From contig NZ_JAFKCT010000003.1 in assembly GCF_017254915.1 (NCBI RefSeq), positions 248,001 to 312,000 on the forward strand: a DNA stretch of 64,000 bases, written 5' to 3'. A program made the translations under genes and the position numbers. The notes under the pieces were generated by a model, which saw only the letters and a program-made list of their open reading frames with translations, ran no database searches and was not told the DNA's origin. Origin of the DNA: Algoriphagus oliviformis. GTDB lineage: Bacteria; Bacteroidota; Bacteroidia; Cytophagales; Cyclobacteriaceae. Position 1 is the stretch's first letter; every line of letters begins with the position of its first letter. Below, one piece after another: positions 7,877 to 17,805 of the stretch.

Positions 7877-9052
7877 CTATTTCACGGGAATGGTGACAAA
7901 GAAAGTGGTTCCTTTGTCCATTTCACTTTCAAAAGTAATGTCGCCGTTTAATACGTCAAGGCATTTTCTGACGATGGAAAGCCCCAAGCCGGAGCCTTCG
8001 ACTATCCCCACGTTTTTCGCCCTAAAAAAACGGTCGAAGAGTTTGCTCTGCTCGGACTTGGGGATCCCGATGCCCTTGTCGGTCACCTGGGCCAGCAGTT
8101 TGCTATCCTCAAACCTCATCTTAAACTCCACCTGCTTGCCATCTCGGGAATACTTGACCGCGTTGGACAGGAGGTTTTCAAAGACTTGATAGATCAGCTC
8201 GGGATCTGAGGTAATGGTCTTGGGCATATCGCCGATTTCGGCTTTGATGGTCACATCATTGTCTATACCCGCCCTGACGGTATCCAGGAGTTCTTTGACA
8301 AAAGCCCCGGAAAAGATCTTCTTGGGGCGGAATTCCAGTTTGTTTTCGTCGGCTTTGCCAAAGAAGAGCACACTGGTCAGGAGGTTGTTGAGCGCCCGGA
8401 CGGAATGCTCGATCTTGAGCGCGTGCTTGCTGATCTTGGGCTTCAGGGGATGCTCCTTTTCCGCATAGATCTGCAGGAGCTGTGCTGAGCTGAGGATGGA
8501 AGTGAGCGGGGTCTTGAAGCCGTGGGAGACGTTGAGCACGATGCGTGACTTGAGCTCGTTGATTTCCCTTTCCTTTTCGAGCGCCTTGGTGAGTTCTTTG
8601 TTGGCCTCGTAGAGTTCGGCGGTGCGCTGCTTGACTTTCTCTTCCAGCTCGTTGTTGAGCTTTTGAAGTTCCTTTTCCTTTCGGTCCTTGAAGATGGCCA
8701 GCTCGATGACCATGTTCAGCTCCCGGATGTTGAAGGGCTTGATGACGTAGGCGCTGGGATTGGTGCCCACTACTTTGTTGAGCGTCTCGGCATCCGAGCT
8801 GGCACTGAGGTAGACGACGGGGATGTCGTACTTCTCGTTGATGATCTCCGTGGTCTTGATCCCGTCGAGCTCACCGGCCAGATTGATGTCCATCATGACG
8901 ATGTCCACGAAGTTTTCCTCCAAAATATCCAGGGCCTTCTCCCCGGTGTCCGCGATGCCGACGATCTGGTGGGCATTTTTTTCCAAAGCCCGCTGAAGGA
9001 GCAAAGCAGAAACGGAATCGTCCTCGACTATCAGAATTTTCAGTGTAAACAT
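7877..9052 (-). CDS. Response regulator-histidine kinase fusion (REC-HisKA-HATPase)
   Basis: A 391-residue cytosolic protein. The N-terminal receiver domain has the acidic pair D11-D12 and phosphoacceptor D55. A coiled coil (about 120-165) leads to a HisKA domain with H177, then a HATPase_c domain with GIGIPKSE and GSGLGLSIV. The H-box reads SHGFKTP: the acidic residue that normally follows the His (SHE) is Gly here, which could weaken kinase activity. No DNA-binding domain is present. It sits 51 bases downstream of the propeller sensor kinase and may be its phosphorelay partner. Confidence 0.9.
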   Translation of the reverse strand: MFTLKILIVEDDSVSALLLQRALEKNAHQIVGIADTGEKALDILEENFVDIVMMDINLAGELDGIKTTEIINEKYDIPVVYLSASSDAETLNKVVGTNPSAYVIKPFNIRELNMVIELAIFKDRKEKELQKLNNELEEKVKQRTAELYEANKELTKALEKEREINELKSRIVLNVSHGFKTPLTSILSSAQLLQIYAEKEHPLKPKISKHALKIEHSVRALNNLLTSVLFFGKADENKLEFRPKKIFSGAFVKELLDTVRAGIDNDVTIKAEIGDMPKTITSDPELIYQVFENLLSNAVKYSRDGKQVEFKMRFEDSKLLAQVTDKGIGIPKSEQSKLFDRFFRAKNVGIVEGSGLGLSIVRKCLDVLNGDITFESEMDKGTTFFVTIPVK

Positions 9053-9103
9053 GGGCTAGGTCGAAGAATGGGGTGACGACTTGGTGGTCTGAAATTACAA
9101 AAA

Positions 9104-12100
9104 TTACTGTTCGAACAATGGAATTTCGACCAAGACTCTCGTCCCTTCGTTTTTGGTACTCCACACCTGGATCTTCCCGCCCATCAGCTGCACGAGGTTT
9201 CGGGTGATGCTGAGTCCGAGGCCTGTGCCTTCATAAAGCCGGTCATTGCCCTTGCTCTCCTGCTCAAAAGGATCGAACATCCTGCTCTGAAACTCCTCCG
9301 AAATACCCACGCCTGAGTCGGTCACCTCCAGCAAAAGTGAGTCATCCACACGCTGGCAGGTCACGGAGACAGTGCCTTTCTCGGTGTATTTGATGGAATT
9401 TCCAAGCAGGTTGTTAAGGATCATTTCCAGAAATCTTCTATCCACATTAGCATGCCCCGCCGTGCCCAGAAACTTGAAATCCAGCTTGAGCATTTTGCGG
9501 GAGGCGGCAGCCTTGTGCGGCAGGATGATGGCCTCCAAAAACTCCCTGACATCCGTATTGGTGTACACCACCGGCATCTTGTTCGCTTCGATCTTGGCGA
9601 TGTCCAACAGGGAATTGATCGTACCGAGAAGCCTCTCCCCGCTCTGGAGGATGATATCCAACTGGGAATGGAGCTCGGGGTCTTTTTTCCGGCTCATCTT
9701 GATATGCTCCGCCCCGCCTATGATGCCGTTGAGCGGGGTGCGGATCTCATGACTGATGTTGGAAAGAAGGCTGGTCTTGAAGCGGCTGGCCTCCTCAGCC
9801 TTTTCCTTGGCCTCCATCAGCTTGTTTTGCACCGATTTTTTGGCCGAGATATCCTTGAATACCGACAGCACGAGCGAGCGCCCCTTGTAGTCCCCCTCCA
9901 GCATCACAGAGTACACTTCCATCTCCAGTACTCCGGTCTTCCACTGGATGGGCGTCTCGATGGACATGCCTTTGCCCGGAGAGCGGCGGACATGCTTCAG
10001 CAATACCTCCAGATAGAAATCCTGCCTGTCTTCATCCTGAAACAGAACGGAGATCGGGCGTCCCTCCAGCTCTTTGACCGAGCAGCGCATCATGCCGGCA
10101 AAGGCCGGATTCACGGTAAGAATCTCCTCCCCCTCGAGAGTCAGGAGCATGCCGTCCTGGGAGCTCGCCCACACGTTCTTAAACTGCTGCTCGGCGATGA
10201 CCTTGCGCTTGCTCTCCTGGTCCACCGCGGTACGCAGGACGCCGAGGTTTTGGAGCTGTCTGTAAAACCGGTTGATCAAAAAGCCGATTGCCAGTAGAAA
10301 CAGAATGGCCAGTACCACAAACCAGACCTGTAGGTAAAAAGGAGGATTGACCTCAAAGACCTCCGAGCTTACCGTTTCGGAGAAGTCTTCCCCGTCATAG
10401 GAAGCCTTGAGCTCAAAGGTGTACTCTCCCGCCGGAATGTTGCTGAAATAAAGCTGGCTGGAGCCGGGCTTTTTCAGTACGGTCCAGGCGGCGTCTTCAG
10501 AGTCCTTGAGCCGGTAGTGGATCCATAGCTCACGGGCTTCATTGAATCCGGCAGCCATGAATGACACCTCGAGGAGATTTTGGGAATAGGGTACTTTTGC
10601 TCCCTCAGCACCCAAAATCTCCTGATCGCCCAGCTTGACCGAGGTCAGGTACACCTTGGGCGTGCCGGTCGCATAGACCCCCTCATCTGGGAAATAGATC
10701 GAAAGCCCCTTTTGGGTGCCGATCATCACCCTTCCGGAGGTTGATTCGATCATCGCCCCCCGGTTGATCTCATCGCCGACCAAGCCGTTTTTGTCATTGT
10801 AGTGCCTGACCCTGCCATTTCCCAGGACAAAAACCCCATTGTCAGTACCCGCCCAGATCTTTTCCTCCCGGTCCTTCATCAGCGCAAACACGGAATTGGT
10901 GATGGATTTGTCCTGATAGAGGTAGTATCCGAGATAGCCCTCCCGGTACACCTTTAGGCCAAATTCGGTCCCGATGAGGACGCTTCCGTCATTGAGTTCC
11001 AAAAAGTCATAGCCTTCGGCCAAAAGATAGCGTGGGCTTTCGATGATGGGGTAGCGATTTTCCAGCTTGCTCGCCCTGAGCACGATGATTTTGCCGTTTT
11101 TCAGCTTTCCCGCTTTGCGGAAAAAAACCGGCCTCTCTTTTAGCAGAGAGTCGATTTCCTGTGTCAGTTCACGAGAATAGAGCTGTCGCCCCCTGGCGCT
11201 GAGCGGCGCGATGAAGACCCTTTTGCCCGACGCCACGAGGACGCTGTCGCCCACCACCTGCACTGAGGAAATGCCGGCATCCGCGGGAGGAGGAATGAGC
11301 GAAACGGACTCCGTCCGACGGTTGAATATCCCCACTCCGCCCCAGTTGGAAGAAAACCAGACCCTTTCCTCTCCTTCCTTGGAAAAATTGAAGATCCTGT
11401 GGTTGGGCAGCCCGTTTTTGAAAGAATCCTTGTAGATGGATTTGATCGCCCCTTGGCTGAAGATCTGTAGGCCGTTGTTGAACCCGAAGAGAAAACGGCC
11501 CTGTCCCAGGTCAGAAATCGCCGTGAGCTCTTCCCCGAGAAACTCGCTGACTTCCGCTCCGTAGTTTTGGAAGACCTGGCTGTTGTTGTTTGCCAGGCCA
11601 CGGCTCGTGCCGACCCAAAGAATACCCTCCCGATCGATGAAGATGGTCTGGAGATAGATCGTGTTAAACTGGCTGGAAAGGTCTATGAATACCGGTCGGT
11701 TTCGGGACGGGTTGTACTTCAACAGATGGGAATTAAAGTGGAACAAGACATTGTCCCCCCAAAACTCCAGGGAAAGAAAGTCGTCACCCTCCACCATCGC
11801 CTCCGTGGAAAAGTCGCTGCTGACGATCTCGGTGGGAAATTCCGCCTTGGGCCCTTTGGCCAGGAAATCCTCGCCCAGAAAATAATATTCGCCCGTAGTC
11901 GGGGATTTCTTCACCATGGCCGGCGGCGAAGGCAAGGGTACCCCCCGGTACTCAAAGGCCTCCAGGCTGTCGTTTTTGAACTTGAAGGTCTTCCGCTTGA
12001 AGTTCAAAAAGATCTCGCCCGAGTCGTCGAGCACAGAGCTCAGCCTACCGGTCTGCGCAAAGTCCCGAGGGATACGGCGCTTTTCGACCTCTCCTTCTTT

Positions 12101-12568
12101 CCAATAGAAGAGCTCATGGCCCGTCTCCACGAAATAGTATTTTTCCTCCCCGGTGCCCATGGGAAAAAATCGGATCGCAGAGGAGTAGCCCCCTCCCTCT
12201 GACTTGGGGAAGTCCACTTCCTGCCACCCTTCCGGACTGGACTGAAAAAACAAGGGCGCACCCACCGCATTGTACAGCCACATGATCCCTTCCTCGTCTT
12301 TCAGGATCGAAATCCGGTAGTTAAACCTCTTGACCAGCGTGTCGGAGAGCTCGTAGCTCTGGATACCGTCTGAATATACCACGCCCCTGGCCGTGGCAAA
12401 CCACATACGGCCAAGGGAGTCCTGCTCCATTCCCAGCACGTTTTGAACCGGAAGTCTGACTCCTTTGGGGTTGGTGTTGAACTTGAAACTTTGGCCTACA
12501 GCCGAGGTGTGGGCTAGCCAAAGGCCCAGGGTGAGCAGAAGAAAAGTCCGGGATATCCGACCTAACAT
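9104..12568 (-). CDS. Two-component propeller sensor histidine kinase with PAS domain
   Basis: A 1154-residue protein with a signal peptide, two-component-regulator propeller repeats over about residues 30-690 (for example GILWVGTSRGL and KIWAGTDNGVF) and a Y_Y_Y domain. One membrane helix follows at about 750-775, then a PAS domain, HisKA (SHEIRTPLNG) and HATPase_c (GVGISEE, GTGLGLSI). The layout matches the sensor half of Bacteroidota hybrid systems, which often sense glycans. Here the receiver and the AraC-type DNA-binding domain usual in hybrids are missing. A receiver-kinase protein is encoded directly downstream. Confidence 0.92.
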   Translation of the reverse strand: MLGRISRTFLLLTLGLWLAHTSAVGQSFKFNTNPKGVRLPVQNVLGMEQDSLGRMWFATARGVVYSDGIQSYELSDTLVKRFNYRISILKDEEGIMWLYNAVGAPLFFQSSPEGWQEVDFPKSEGGGYSSAIRFFPMGTGEEKYYFVETGHELFYWKEGEVEKRRIPRDFAQTGRLSSVLDDSGEIFLNFKRKTFKFKNDSLEAFEYRGVPLPSPPAMVKKSPTTGEYYFLGEDFLAKGPKAEFPTEIVSSDFSTEAMVEGDDFLSLEFWGDNVLFHFNSHLLKYNPSRNRPVFIDLSSQFNTIYLQTIFIDREGILWVGTSRGLANNNSQVFQNYGAEVSEFLGEELTAISDLGQGRFLFGFNNGLQIFSQGAIKSIYKDSFKNGLPNHRIFNFSKEGEERVWFSSNWGGVGIFNRRTESVSLIPPPADAGISSVQVVGDSVLVASGKRVFIAPLSARGRQLYSRELTQEIDSLLKERPVFFRKAGKLKNGKIIVLRASKLENRYPIIESPRYLLAEGYDFLELNDGSVLIGTEFGLKVYREGYLGYYLYQDKSITNSVFALMKDREEKIWAGTDNGVFVLGNGRVRHYNDKNGLVGDEINRGAMIESTSGRVMIGTQKGLSIYFPDEGVYATGTPKVYLTSVKLGDQEILGAEGAKVPYSQNLLEVSFMAAGFNEARELWIHYRLKDSEDAAWTVLKKPGSSQLYFSNIPAGEYTFELKASYDGEDFSETVSSEVFEVNPPFYLQVWFVVLAILFLLAIGFLINRFYRQLQNLGVLRTAVDQESKRKVIAEQQFKNVWASSQDGMLLTLEGEEILTVNPAFAGMMRCSVKELEGRPISVLFQDEDRQDFYLEVLLKHVRRSPGKGMSIETPIQWKTGVLEMEVYSVMLEGDYKGRSLVLSVFKDISAKKSVQNKLMEAKEKAEEASRFKTSLLSNISHEIRTPLNGIIGGAEHIKMSRKKDPELHSQLDIILQSGERLLGTINSLLDIAKIEANKMPVVYTNTDVREFLEAIILPHKAAASRKMLKLDFKFLGTAGHANVDRRFLEMILNNLLGNSIKYTEKGTVSVTCQRVDDSLLLEVTDSGVGISEEFQSRMFDPFEQESKGNDRLYEGTGLGLSITRNLVQLMGGKIQVWSTKNEGTRVLVEIPLFEQ

Positions 12569-12629
12569 GAAACGAAAATAGGAAAAGATTCTTCAAGCCA
12601 AATTCCCCCGAGATTGTTTAGCATTTCTT

Positions 12630-12658
12630 TTGTCGGCGGGTGGTTTCTTTTATTTTTG
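12630..12658 (+). promoter_or_regulatory. Bacteroidota sigma-A promoter of sucD
   Basis: A TTG (-33 element, 12630-12632), an 18-base spacer, and TATTTTTG (12651-12658) match the Bacteroidota consensus TTG-N17-23-TAnnTTTG. It lies 23 bases before the sucD start codon. This is the clearest promoter of this type in the window. Confidence 0.75.
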
Positions 12659-12681
12659 TGCCAAACTTTAAAAATCGAAGC

Positions 12682-13563
12682 ATGAGTGTACTAGTCAATA
12701 AATATTCCAAGGTAATCGTACAGGGTTTTACCGGATCTGAAGGCTCCTTCCACGCACAGCAAATGATCGAATACGGTACCAACGTAGTCGGCGGCGTGAC
12801 TCCTGGCAAGGGCGGTTCTACCCATTTGGAAAGACCTGTTTTCAATTCAGTAGAGGAGGCAGTGCAAAAGACTGGTGCGGATGTTTCCATTATTTTTGTT
12901 CCACCGGCTTTCGCGGCAGACGCGATCATGGAAGCTGCCGACGCAGGCATCAAGGTGATCATCACCATCACTGAGGGCATTCCGGTATCCGACATGATGA
13001 CTGCTAAGCCATATATCAAGGAAAGAGGCTGTGTCCTGATCGGTCCAAACTGCCCTGGTGTCATCACTCCGGGAGAAGCCAAAGTTGGCATCATGCCAGG
13101 TTTCGTCTTCAAATCCGGCCGTGTAGGCATCGTATCTAAATCTGGCACCCTGACCTACGAAGCTGCAGACCAGGTAGCCAAAGCGGGACTCGGCGTATCC
13201 ACTGCCATCGGCATCGGAGGTGACCCGATCATCGGCACGTCTACCAAGCAAGCCGTAGAACTACTGATGAACGACCCTGAAACCGACGCCATCGTGATGA
13301 TCGGTGAGATCGGAGGCAACTATGAGGCTGAAGCTGCACGCTGGATCCGCGAGACTGGCAACAAAAAGCCGGTAGTAGGATTCATCGCCGGGCAGACTGC
13401 CCCAGCAGGACGCAGAATGGGCCACGCCGGTGCGATCATCGGTGGCGCTGACGACACCGCCGCTGCCAAAATGCGCATCATGCGCGAAAACGGCATCCAC
13501 GTGGTGGACTCTCCCGCGGAGATCGGCGTGACCATGGCCAAGGCTTTGGGCGTGACTGCGTAA
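12682..13563 (+). CDS. sucD: Succinate-CoA ligase, ADP-forming, alpha subunit
   Basis: A 293-residue protein of normal length for the alpha subunit. It has the N-terminal CoA-binding Rossmann fold with VQGFTGSEG. The second domain carries the phosphohistidine loop around GHAGAI (active His in MGHAGAII) and the IGEIGG block. With SucC it makes succinate and ATP from succinyl-CoA in the TCA cycle. sucC is not adjacent, as is common in this phylum. The ATG at 12682 is preferred because it sits just downstream of a strong promoter and gives the family N-terminus. Confidence 0.97.
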   Translation: MSVLVNKYSKVIVQGFTGSEGSFHAQQMIEYGTNVVGGVTPGKGGSTHLERPVFNSVEEAVQKTGADVSIIFVPPAFAADAIMEAADAGIKVIITITEGIPVSDMMTAKPYIKERGCVLIGPNCPGVITPGEAKVGIMPGFVFKSGRVGIVSKSGTLTYEAADQVAKAGLGVSTAIGIGGDPIIGTSTKQAVELLMNDPETDAIVMIGEIGGNYEAEAARWIRETGNKKPVVGFIAGQTAPAGRRMGHAGAIIGGADDTAAAKMRIMRENGIHVVDSPAEIGVTMAKALGVTA

Positions 13564-13604
13564 GAACAAAAGTTATTGAGTTAACCTAATTCAGTTATAA
13601 AAGG

Positions 13605-13640
13605 AACCGCCTCGGACAAAACCCGGGGCGGTTTTGTTTT
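13605..13640 (+). terminator. Intrinsic terminator after sucD
   Basis: An 11-base stem (aaccgcctcgg pairing with ccggggcggtt, one G-U pair) with a short loop is followed by TTTTGTTTT. It closes the single-gene sucD unit. Confidence 0.85.
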
Positions 13641-13681
13641 GGCACGGAAAGAAACCTAAACACTTTTTGTATTTTCAGTCC

Positions 13682-15136
13682 ATGCAGGCTCCACGCGCTT
13701 TTGTCTCAGACCAGTTTTACTCCAAGAAAATCCAGGAACTGAATGTCCGCAGCATCCGCGTGGTGTCGCCGGAGGACAGCATTCGCCTCTGTGCCGAAAA
13801 GATGGCCGCCGAGCAGGTCAGCTGTCTTTTTGTCGGAGACAGTAAGGAGAAGTTGATCGGCTTTGTCACGGACCTGACCCTCCGGGACCGGGTCTTGGCC
13901 AAAGGCCTGTCCCCCGACCTGCCGGTCAGGCAGATCATGGAAACGGAACTGGTCAGCATCGGCCCGGAGGCCTCCCTGGTCGAAGCGCTGCTGCTGATGT
14001 TCCAGACCAAGGCGAGGTATCTGCTCGTGAAAAACCAAGAAGGCTATCTCGGCTGGATCAGCCGCACCAAAGTCCTCACGGAGCAGAGCCAGGGGCCTTT
14101 CATGTTTATCCAGTCCGTCAAGGAAGCCCGCCAGATCTCCGAGCTCGCAGAGAAGTGGGCGCGCATGCCCCAGCTCATCCACCTGCTGATCAGCCGGGGA
14201 ATGAAAGCCGCGCTCGTCAACCAGATCATGACCACCGTGGCCGACACCATCACCCAGCGGGTCATCGAGCGGGTCATCAAGGAGATCGGGCCGGCACCGG
14301 CCAAGTTTGTCTTTTTCGTGCTGGGCAGCGAAGGGCGGGGCGAGCTCACCCTCAAAACCGATCAGGACAACGCCATCATCTACGAGGACAAGGCCAATGA
14401 GCACCGGGAGGAGGTCAGGGCCTACTTTCTGGATTTTGCGACGCGGGTATCCACGGCACTCGACAGCATAGGCATCGTCTTTTGCGAAGGCGAGCTGATG
14501 GCCATGAACCCCAAGTGGACCCACTCCCTCTCCCACTGGAAGCGCAACTACGACACCTGGATCTCTGACGCATCCCAGGAGACGGCGATGAACTACTCTA
14601 CGTTTTTTGACTGCCGAGCCATCTTCGGGGAGCTCTCGCTGCTAGACCAGCTCCAGGAGTACATGGGCATCCTGCTGGAAAAAGCCCCGGAACGCTTCTA
14701 CATCAACCTAGGCCGAAATGCGCTGCAGTACCAGGCACCCCTGACTTTTTTCAGAAAAATACGAAGCGAGGAGATCGATGGGGAAAAGCAACTGAACCTG
14801 AAGCAGACCATGCGCCCCATCGTGGACCTCGCCCGGGTCTATGCGCTGAAGTATAGGATCTTCGCCACCAACACCACCGAACGCATCAACGCACTGAAGG
14901 AAAAGGGCGTTTTCACCTCCAAGGAAGCCCAGGAACTCACCCACGCATTCGACTACCTGATGGGCCTAAGGCTGGAAAACCAATCCCACTCCATCCTGGA
15001 CCAACAACGCAAGCCCAAAAACTACCTCAAACTGAAAGACCTCACCAAAGTGCAGCAAGTGACCCTTATTGAGATTTTTAAAGTTATCGAAGAATTCCAG
15101 GCCAGAATAAAGATTTCTTTTACCCGAAGTCTATAA
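13682..15136 (+). CDS. CBS-domain DUF294 nucleotidyltransferase-like protein
   Basis: A 484-residue protein. Residues about 15-130 form a CBS domain pair. A DUF294 (GlnD-like) nucleotidyltransferase domain follows with GSEGRGELTLKTDQDNAI (GS...DxD-type metal site), then a DUF294 C-terminal helical domain. Relatives usually begin with a cyclic-nucleotide-binding domain, which is absent here. These proteins are predicted signalling nucleotidyltransferases whose substrates are unknown. The ATG at 13682 was chosen because the preceding in-frame residues overlap the sucD terminator and look non-coding. Confidence 0.88.
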   Translation: MQAPRAFVSDQFYSKKIQELNVRSIRVVSPEDSIRLCAEKMAAEQVSCLFVGDSKEKLIGFVTDLTLRDRVLAKGLSPDLPVRQIMETELVSIGPEASLVEALLLMFQTKARYLLVKNQEGYLGWISRTKVLTEQSQGPFMFIQSVKEARQISELAEKWARMPQLIHLLISRGMKAALVNQIMTTVADTITQRVIERVIKEIGPAPAKFVFFVLGSEGRGELTLKTDQDNAIIYEDKANEHREEVRAYFLDFATRVSTALDSIGIVFCEGELMAMNPKWTHSLSHWKRNYDTWISDASQETAMNYSTFFDCRAIFGELSLLDQLQEYMGILLEKAPERFYINLGRNALQYQAPLTFFRKIRSEEIDGEKQLNLKQTMRPIVDLARVYALKYRIFATNTTERINALKEKGVFTSKEAQELTHAFDYLMGLRLENQSHSILDQQRKPKNYLKLKDLTKVQQVTLIEIFKVIEEFQARIKISFTRSL

Positions 15137-15378
15137 TTTCACCATTCCTCAAATACTTTCATAAATTTTTTATAAAAGTTATTTTTTATTTACCGAACTT
15201 TTTTATTTTTGTCATGAAGAATAAATTACCGAAGTAATAGGTAGAAAATCGCCAAAATTCGGAAACTGACTTCTTTTTGAAATATAATTCGGTAGACCGG
15301 AAATTTCCCGCTACAGAAAAACCGAAAACAACGAATCTTAAAACAATAAATCTTACATCACTAAACTGTCTCACCAGT

Positions 15379-17706
15379 ATGCTCAGTAAGTATCCTCTCT
15401 CCGACGTCGAAAAAGCATTTCTAGCCGAATCCGGAGTAGACAAAATCTCCACCCTGATCCCTTATCTTACCGTCGACAACTTCCCCAAGCTTGGACTGTT
15501 GACCGCGTGCCGCTTTTTGGAATGGGCAGCAGCCAATCCCAAGGGAGTGATCAGCTTGCCGACTGGCAAGACCCCGGAATTTTTCATCAAGTGGACCCAA
15601 TACCTGCTCGAAAACTGGGACAGCAAAAAAGGCAAGGAAGTCCGCGAGAAATATGGCCTTGGCGCTACCCCAAAGCCGGTTTTGAAAGATTTGACCTTTG
15701 TGCAGATCGATGAGTTTTATCCGATCTCTTCCAAGCAGCACAACAGCTTCTACGACTACGTCAACAAATTCTACATCCAAGGCTTTGGGCTGTCCAAAGA
15801 AAACGCCATCCTGATCAACTCCGACGAGATCCCCTTGGCCAATGGCCTGCACTTCAGCGAAGTATTTCCCGATCTCCGCGTAGACCTTTCGCTGAGATTC
15901 CGCGACCCGATCAACGAGCAGGAAGCCATCCAGCAGAAGTCCATCTACATGATAGACCAGTGGTGCGGCGAGTACGAGCAGCGTATCCGCGACAAGGGCG
16001 GCATCGGCTTCTTCCTCGGCGGTATCGGCCCCGACGGACACATCGCCTTCAACACCCGCGGCTCGCATATCTTCTCGGTCACCCGACTGACCGACACCAA
16101 CTTTGAGACCCAGGCCGTCGCTGCCGGTGACTTGGGCGGTATCGAGGTATCTGCCAACAGACTGGTCATCACCATCGGTCTCGACACCATCGTGTACAAT
16201 CCCGACGCCGTCGGCATCATCATCGCCGCTGGGGAAGCCAAAGCAGGCATCGTGAAGGAATCCCTCGAGACTCCGCTGAACAACGTATACCCTGCCACCG
16301 TACTTCAGAAGCTAAAAAATGGCCGATTCTACCTCACCAAGGGAGCTGCCGTCAAGCTGACCGACTCCGTGGATGCCTACTACCAAAAAGGCGAGTGGAC
16401 CTTTGAGAAGACCGAGCGGGCAGTACTGGAGCTTTGCAAAAGACTCCACAAGTACGGCCACCGCATCAAAATCGAGGACCTGAAGGCCGACAAATACACG
16501 AAACTCATCCCAGGACTCAACGAGGACACCGTCAACCAAGTGATGAAGGCCGCCGAGGCAAAGCTGGCCAAAGGCCTGGAGCAGGAAAGCAACGAAGTGC
16601 TGCTCCATACCGGGCCACACCACGACGACATCTCCCTGGGTATCCTACCCCATATCACCAACCAGCTCAACGAGCCGAGCAACGAGGCGCACTTCTCCGT
16701 GCTGACCTCCGGCTTCACCGCGGTTACCAACTCCTTTGTGATCGACACCCTGCAGACCACCAAGAAATTGCTGGACGAGGACAAAATCCAAATGGTCAAC
16801 TTCGAGGACTTCTTCGAAGTAGGCTACAGCCTGAAGACCGATAAGGACGTCTACCACTTCCTGACCAACGTGGCTTCTGAAAATCCCGACGCACGCAAGC
16901 GAGGACTTTGCCACCGAGTGGTACGTGCGCTCGTGATCGTCTATGGAGTGAAAAGCAAGGCCCAGCTGAGAGAAACCATCAACGACGTCATCAGCGTACT
17001 GAAAAACTCCTACGACGGCGAGAAAAACCCGGCTAAGATCCAAAAGCTCAAAGGGATGATCCGCGAGTTTGAAGAGGAGCTGGTATGGGCACACTTCGGC
17101 GTGCAAGTGAAAAACGTACACCACCTCAGACTCGGCTTCTACACCGGTGACATCTTCACCGAACAGCCGGACAAAAACCGCGACGTAGAGCCTATCGTGG
17201 ACATGTTCCGCAAGATCAAGCCTACCAAAATCAGCTTGACGCTGGATCCGGAAGGATCCGGTCCCGATACGCACTACAAGGTACTGCAGGCTACCGCCGA
17301 GGCAGTGAAGCAGTGGGGCAAAGAGCACGACACCAGCAACCTGCGCATCATCGGCTATAGAAACGTATGGTTCAAGTTTGAGCCGCACGAGGCCAACGTG
17401 ATCGTGCCGGTATCCCTGGGCGACATGTCGGTGATGGAGGATTCCTTTGCCAACTGCTACCTGAGCCAGGTCAACGCCTCTTTCCCAAGCTATTCGCACA
17501 ACGGGAAGTTCAGCACCGTAGCCAAGCGTATCTGGGTAAACCAGCTCAACGACATTCAGCTTTTGCTGGGCAAAAACTACTTCTATCTGCATGAGCGCGC
17601 CAAAGTGAGAGCCAGCCACGGCTTGATCTTCTTCCGCGACATGAGCGTGGACGAGTTTTTGGCCACCGCCAGAGAATTGGAAAAATCAATCGAGGGCATG
17701 CTGTAA
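15379..17706 (+). CDS. NagB-like glucosamine-6-phosphate deaminase fused to PIG-L/LmbE deacetylase domain
   Basis: A 775-residue two-domain protein. Residues about 35-330 are a NagB/isomerase domain: phosphate loop SLPTGKTP (59-66), D111 in IDEFY (E. coli Asp72), and GPDGHIAFN with D219 and H221. The residue at the E. coli Glu148 position is T226. Residues about 405-760 are a PIG-L/LmbE-type metal-dependent de-N-acetylase with PHHDD (413-417) and a GPDTH block that may give the third ligand. The fusion could deacetylate and then deaminate an amino-sugar phosphate. A TATTTTTG at 15204-15211 is a weak promoter candidate. The upstream extension to 15277 is AT-rich and was rejected. A ROK kinase follows. 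Confidence 0.88.
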   Translation: MLSKYPLSDVEKAFLAESGVDKISTLIPYLTVDNFPKLGLLTACRFLEWAAANPKGVISLPTGKTPEFFIKWTQYLLENWDSKKGKEVREKYGLGATPKPVLKDLTFVQIDEFYPISSKQHNSFYDYVNKFYIQGFGLSKENAILINSDEIPLANGLHFSEVFPDLRVDLSLRFRDPINEQEAIQQKSIYMIDQWCGEYEQRIRDKGGIGFFLGGIGPDGHIAFNTRGSHIFSVTRLTDTNFETQAVAAGDLGGIEVSANRLVITIGLDTIVYNPDAVGIIIAAGEAKAGIVKESLETPLNNVYPATVLQKLKNGRFYLTKGAAVKLTDSVDAYYQKGEWTFEKTERAVLELCKRLHKYGHRIKIEDLKADKYTKLIPGLNEDTVNQVMKAAEAKLAKGLEQESNEVLLHTGPHHDDISLGILPHITNQLNEPSNEAHFSVLTSGFTAVTNSFVIDTLQTTKKLLDEDKIQMVNFEDFFEVGYSLKTDKDVYHFLTNVASENPDARKRGLCHRVVRALVIVYGVKSKAQLRETINDVISVLKNSYDGEKNPAKIQKLKGMIREFEEELVWAHFGVQVKNVHHLRLGFYTGDIFTEQPDKNRDVEPIVDMFRKIKPTKISLTLDPEGSGPDTHYKVLQATAEAVKQWGKEHDTSNLRIIGYRNVWFKFEPHEANVIVPVSLGDMSVMEDSFANCYLSQVNASFPSYSHNGKFSTVAKRIWVNQLNDIQLLLGKNYFYLHERAKVRASHGLIFFRDMSVDEFLATARELEKSIEGML

Positions 17707-17736
17707 GCCTGTCGAAACATCATAAACTGCCGGGAA

Positions 17737-17765
17737 AGCGGCCGGGAAATTCCCGGCGGCTTTCT
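17737..17765 (+). terminator. Possible terminator or attenuator hairpin after the NagB fusion
   Basis: An 11-base stem with one mismatch (agcggccggga with tcccggcggct) is followed by a weak TTTCTG run. It could end some transcripts before the ROK gene or stabilise the upstream message. Confidence 0.5.
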
Positions 17766-17805
17766 GCGTTAAACCTATCAACCAAAGATCAATAGACAAT
17801 AGCGA

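Noticed and set aside
9452..10297. Long forward open frame inside the propeller sensor kinase
   Set aside because: It is a shadow of the well-supported reverse kinase gene and shows no domain of its own.
13706..14536. Reverse 276-codon frame across the CBS/DUF294 gene
   Set aside because: It is an antisense shadow of a high-GC gene; the forward frame carries recognisable CBS and nucleotidyltransferase motifs.
15277..15378. Longer N-terminus for the NagB/PIG-L fusion
   Set aside because: The extra 34 residues are encoded by AT-rich sequence that looks like a leader region and do not resemble the family.
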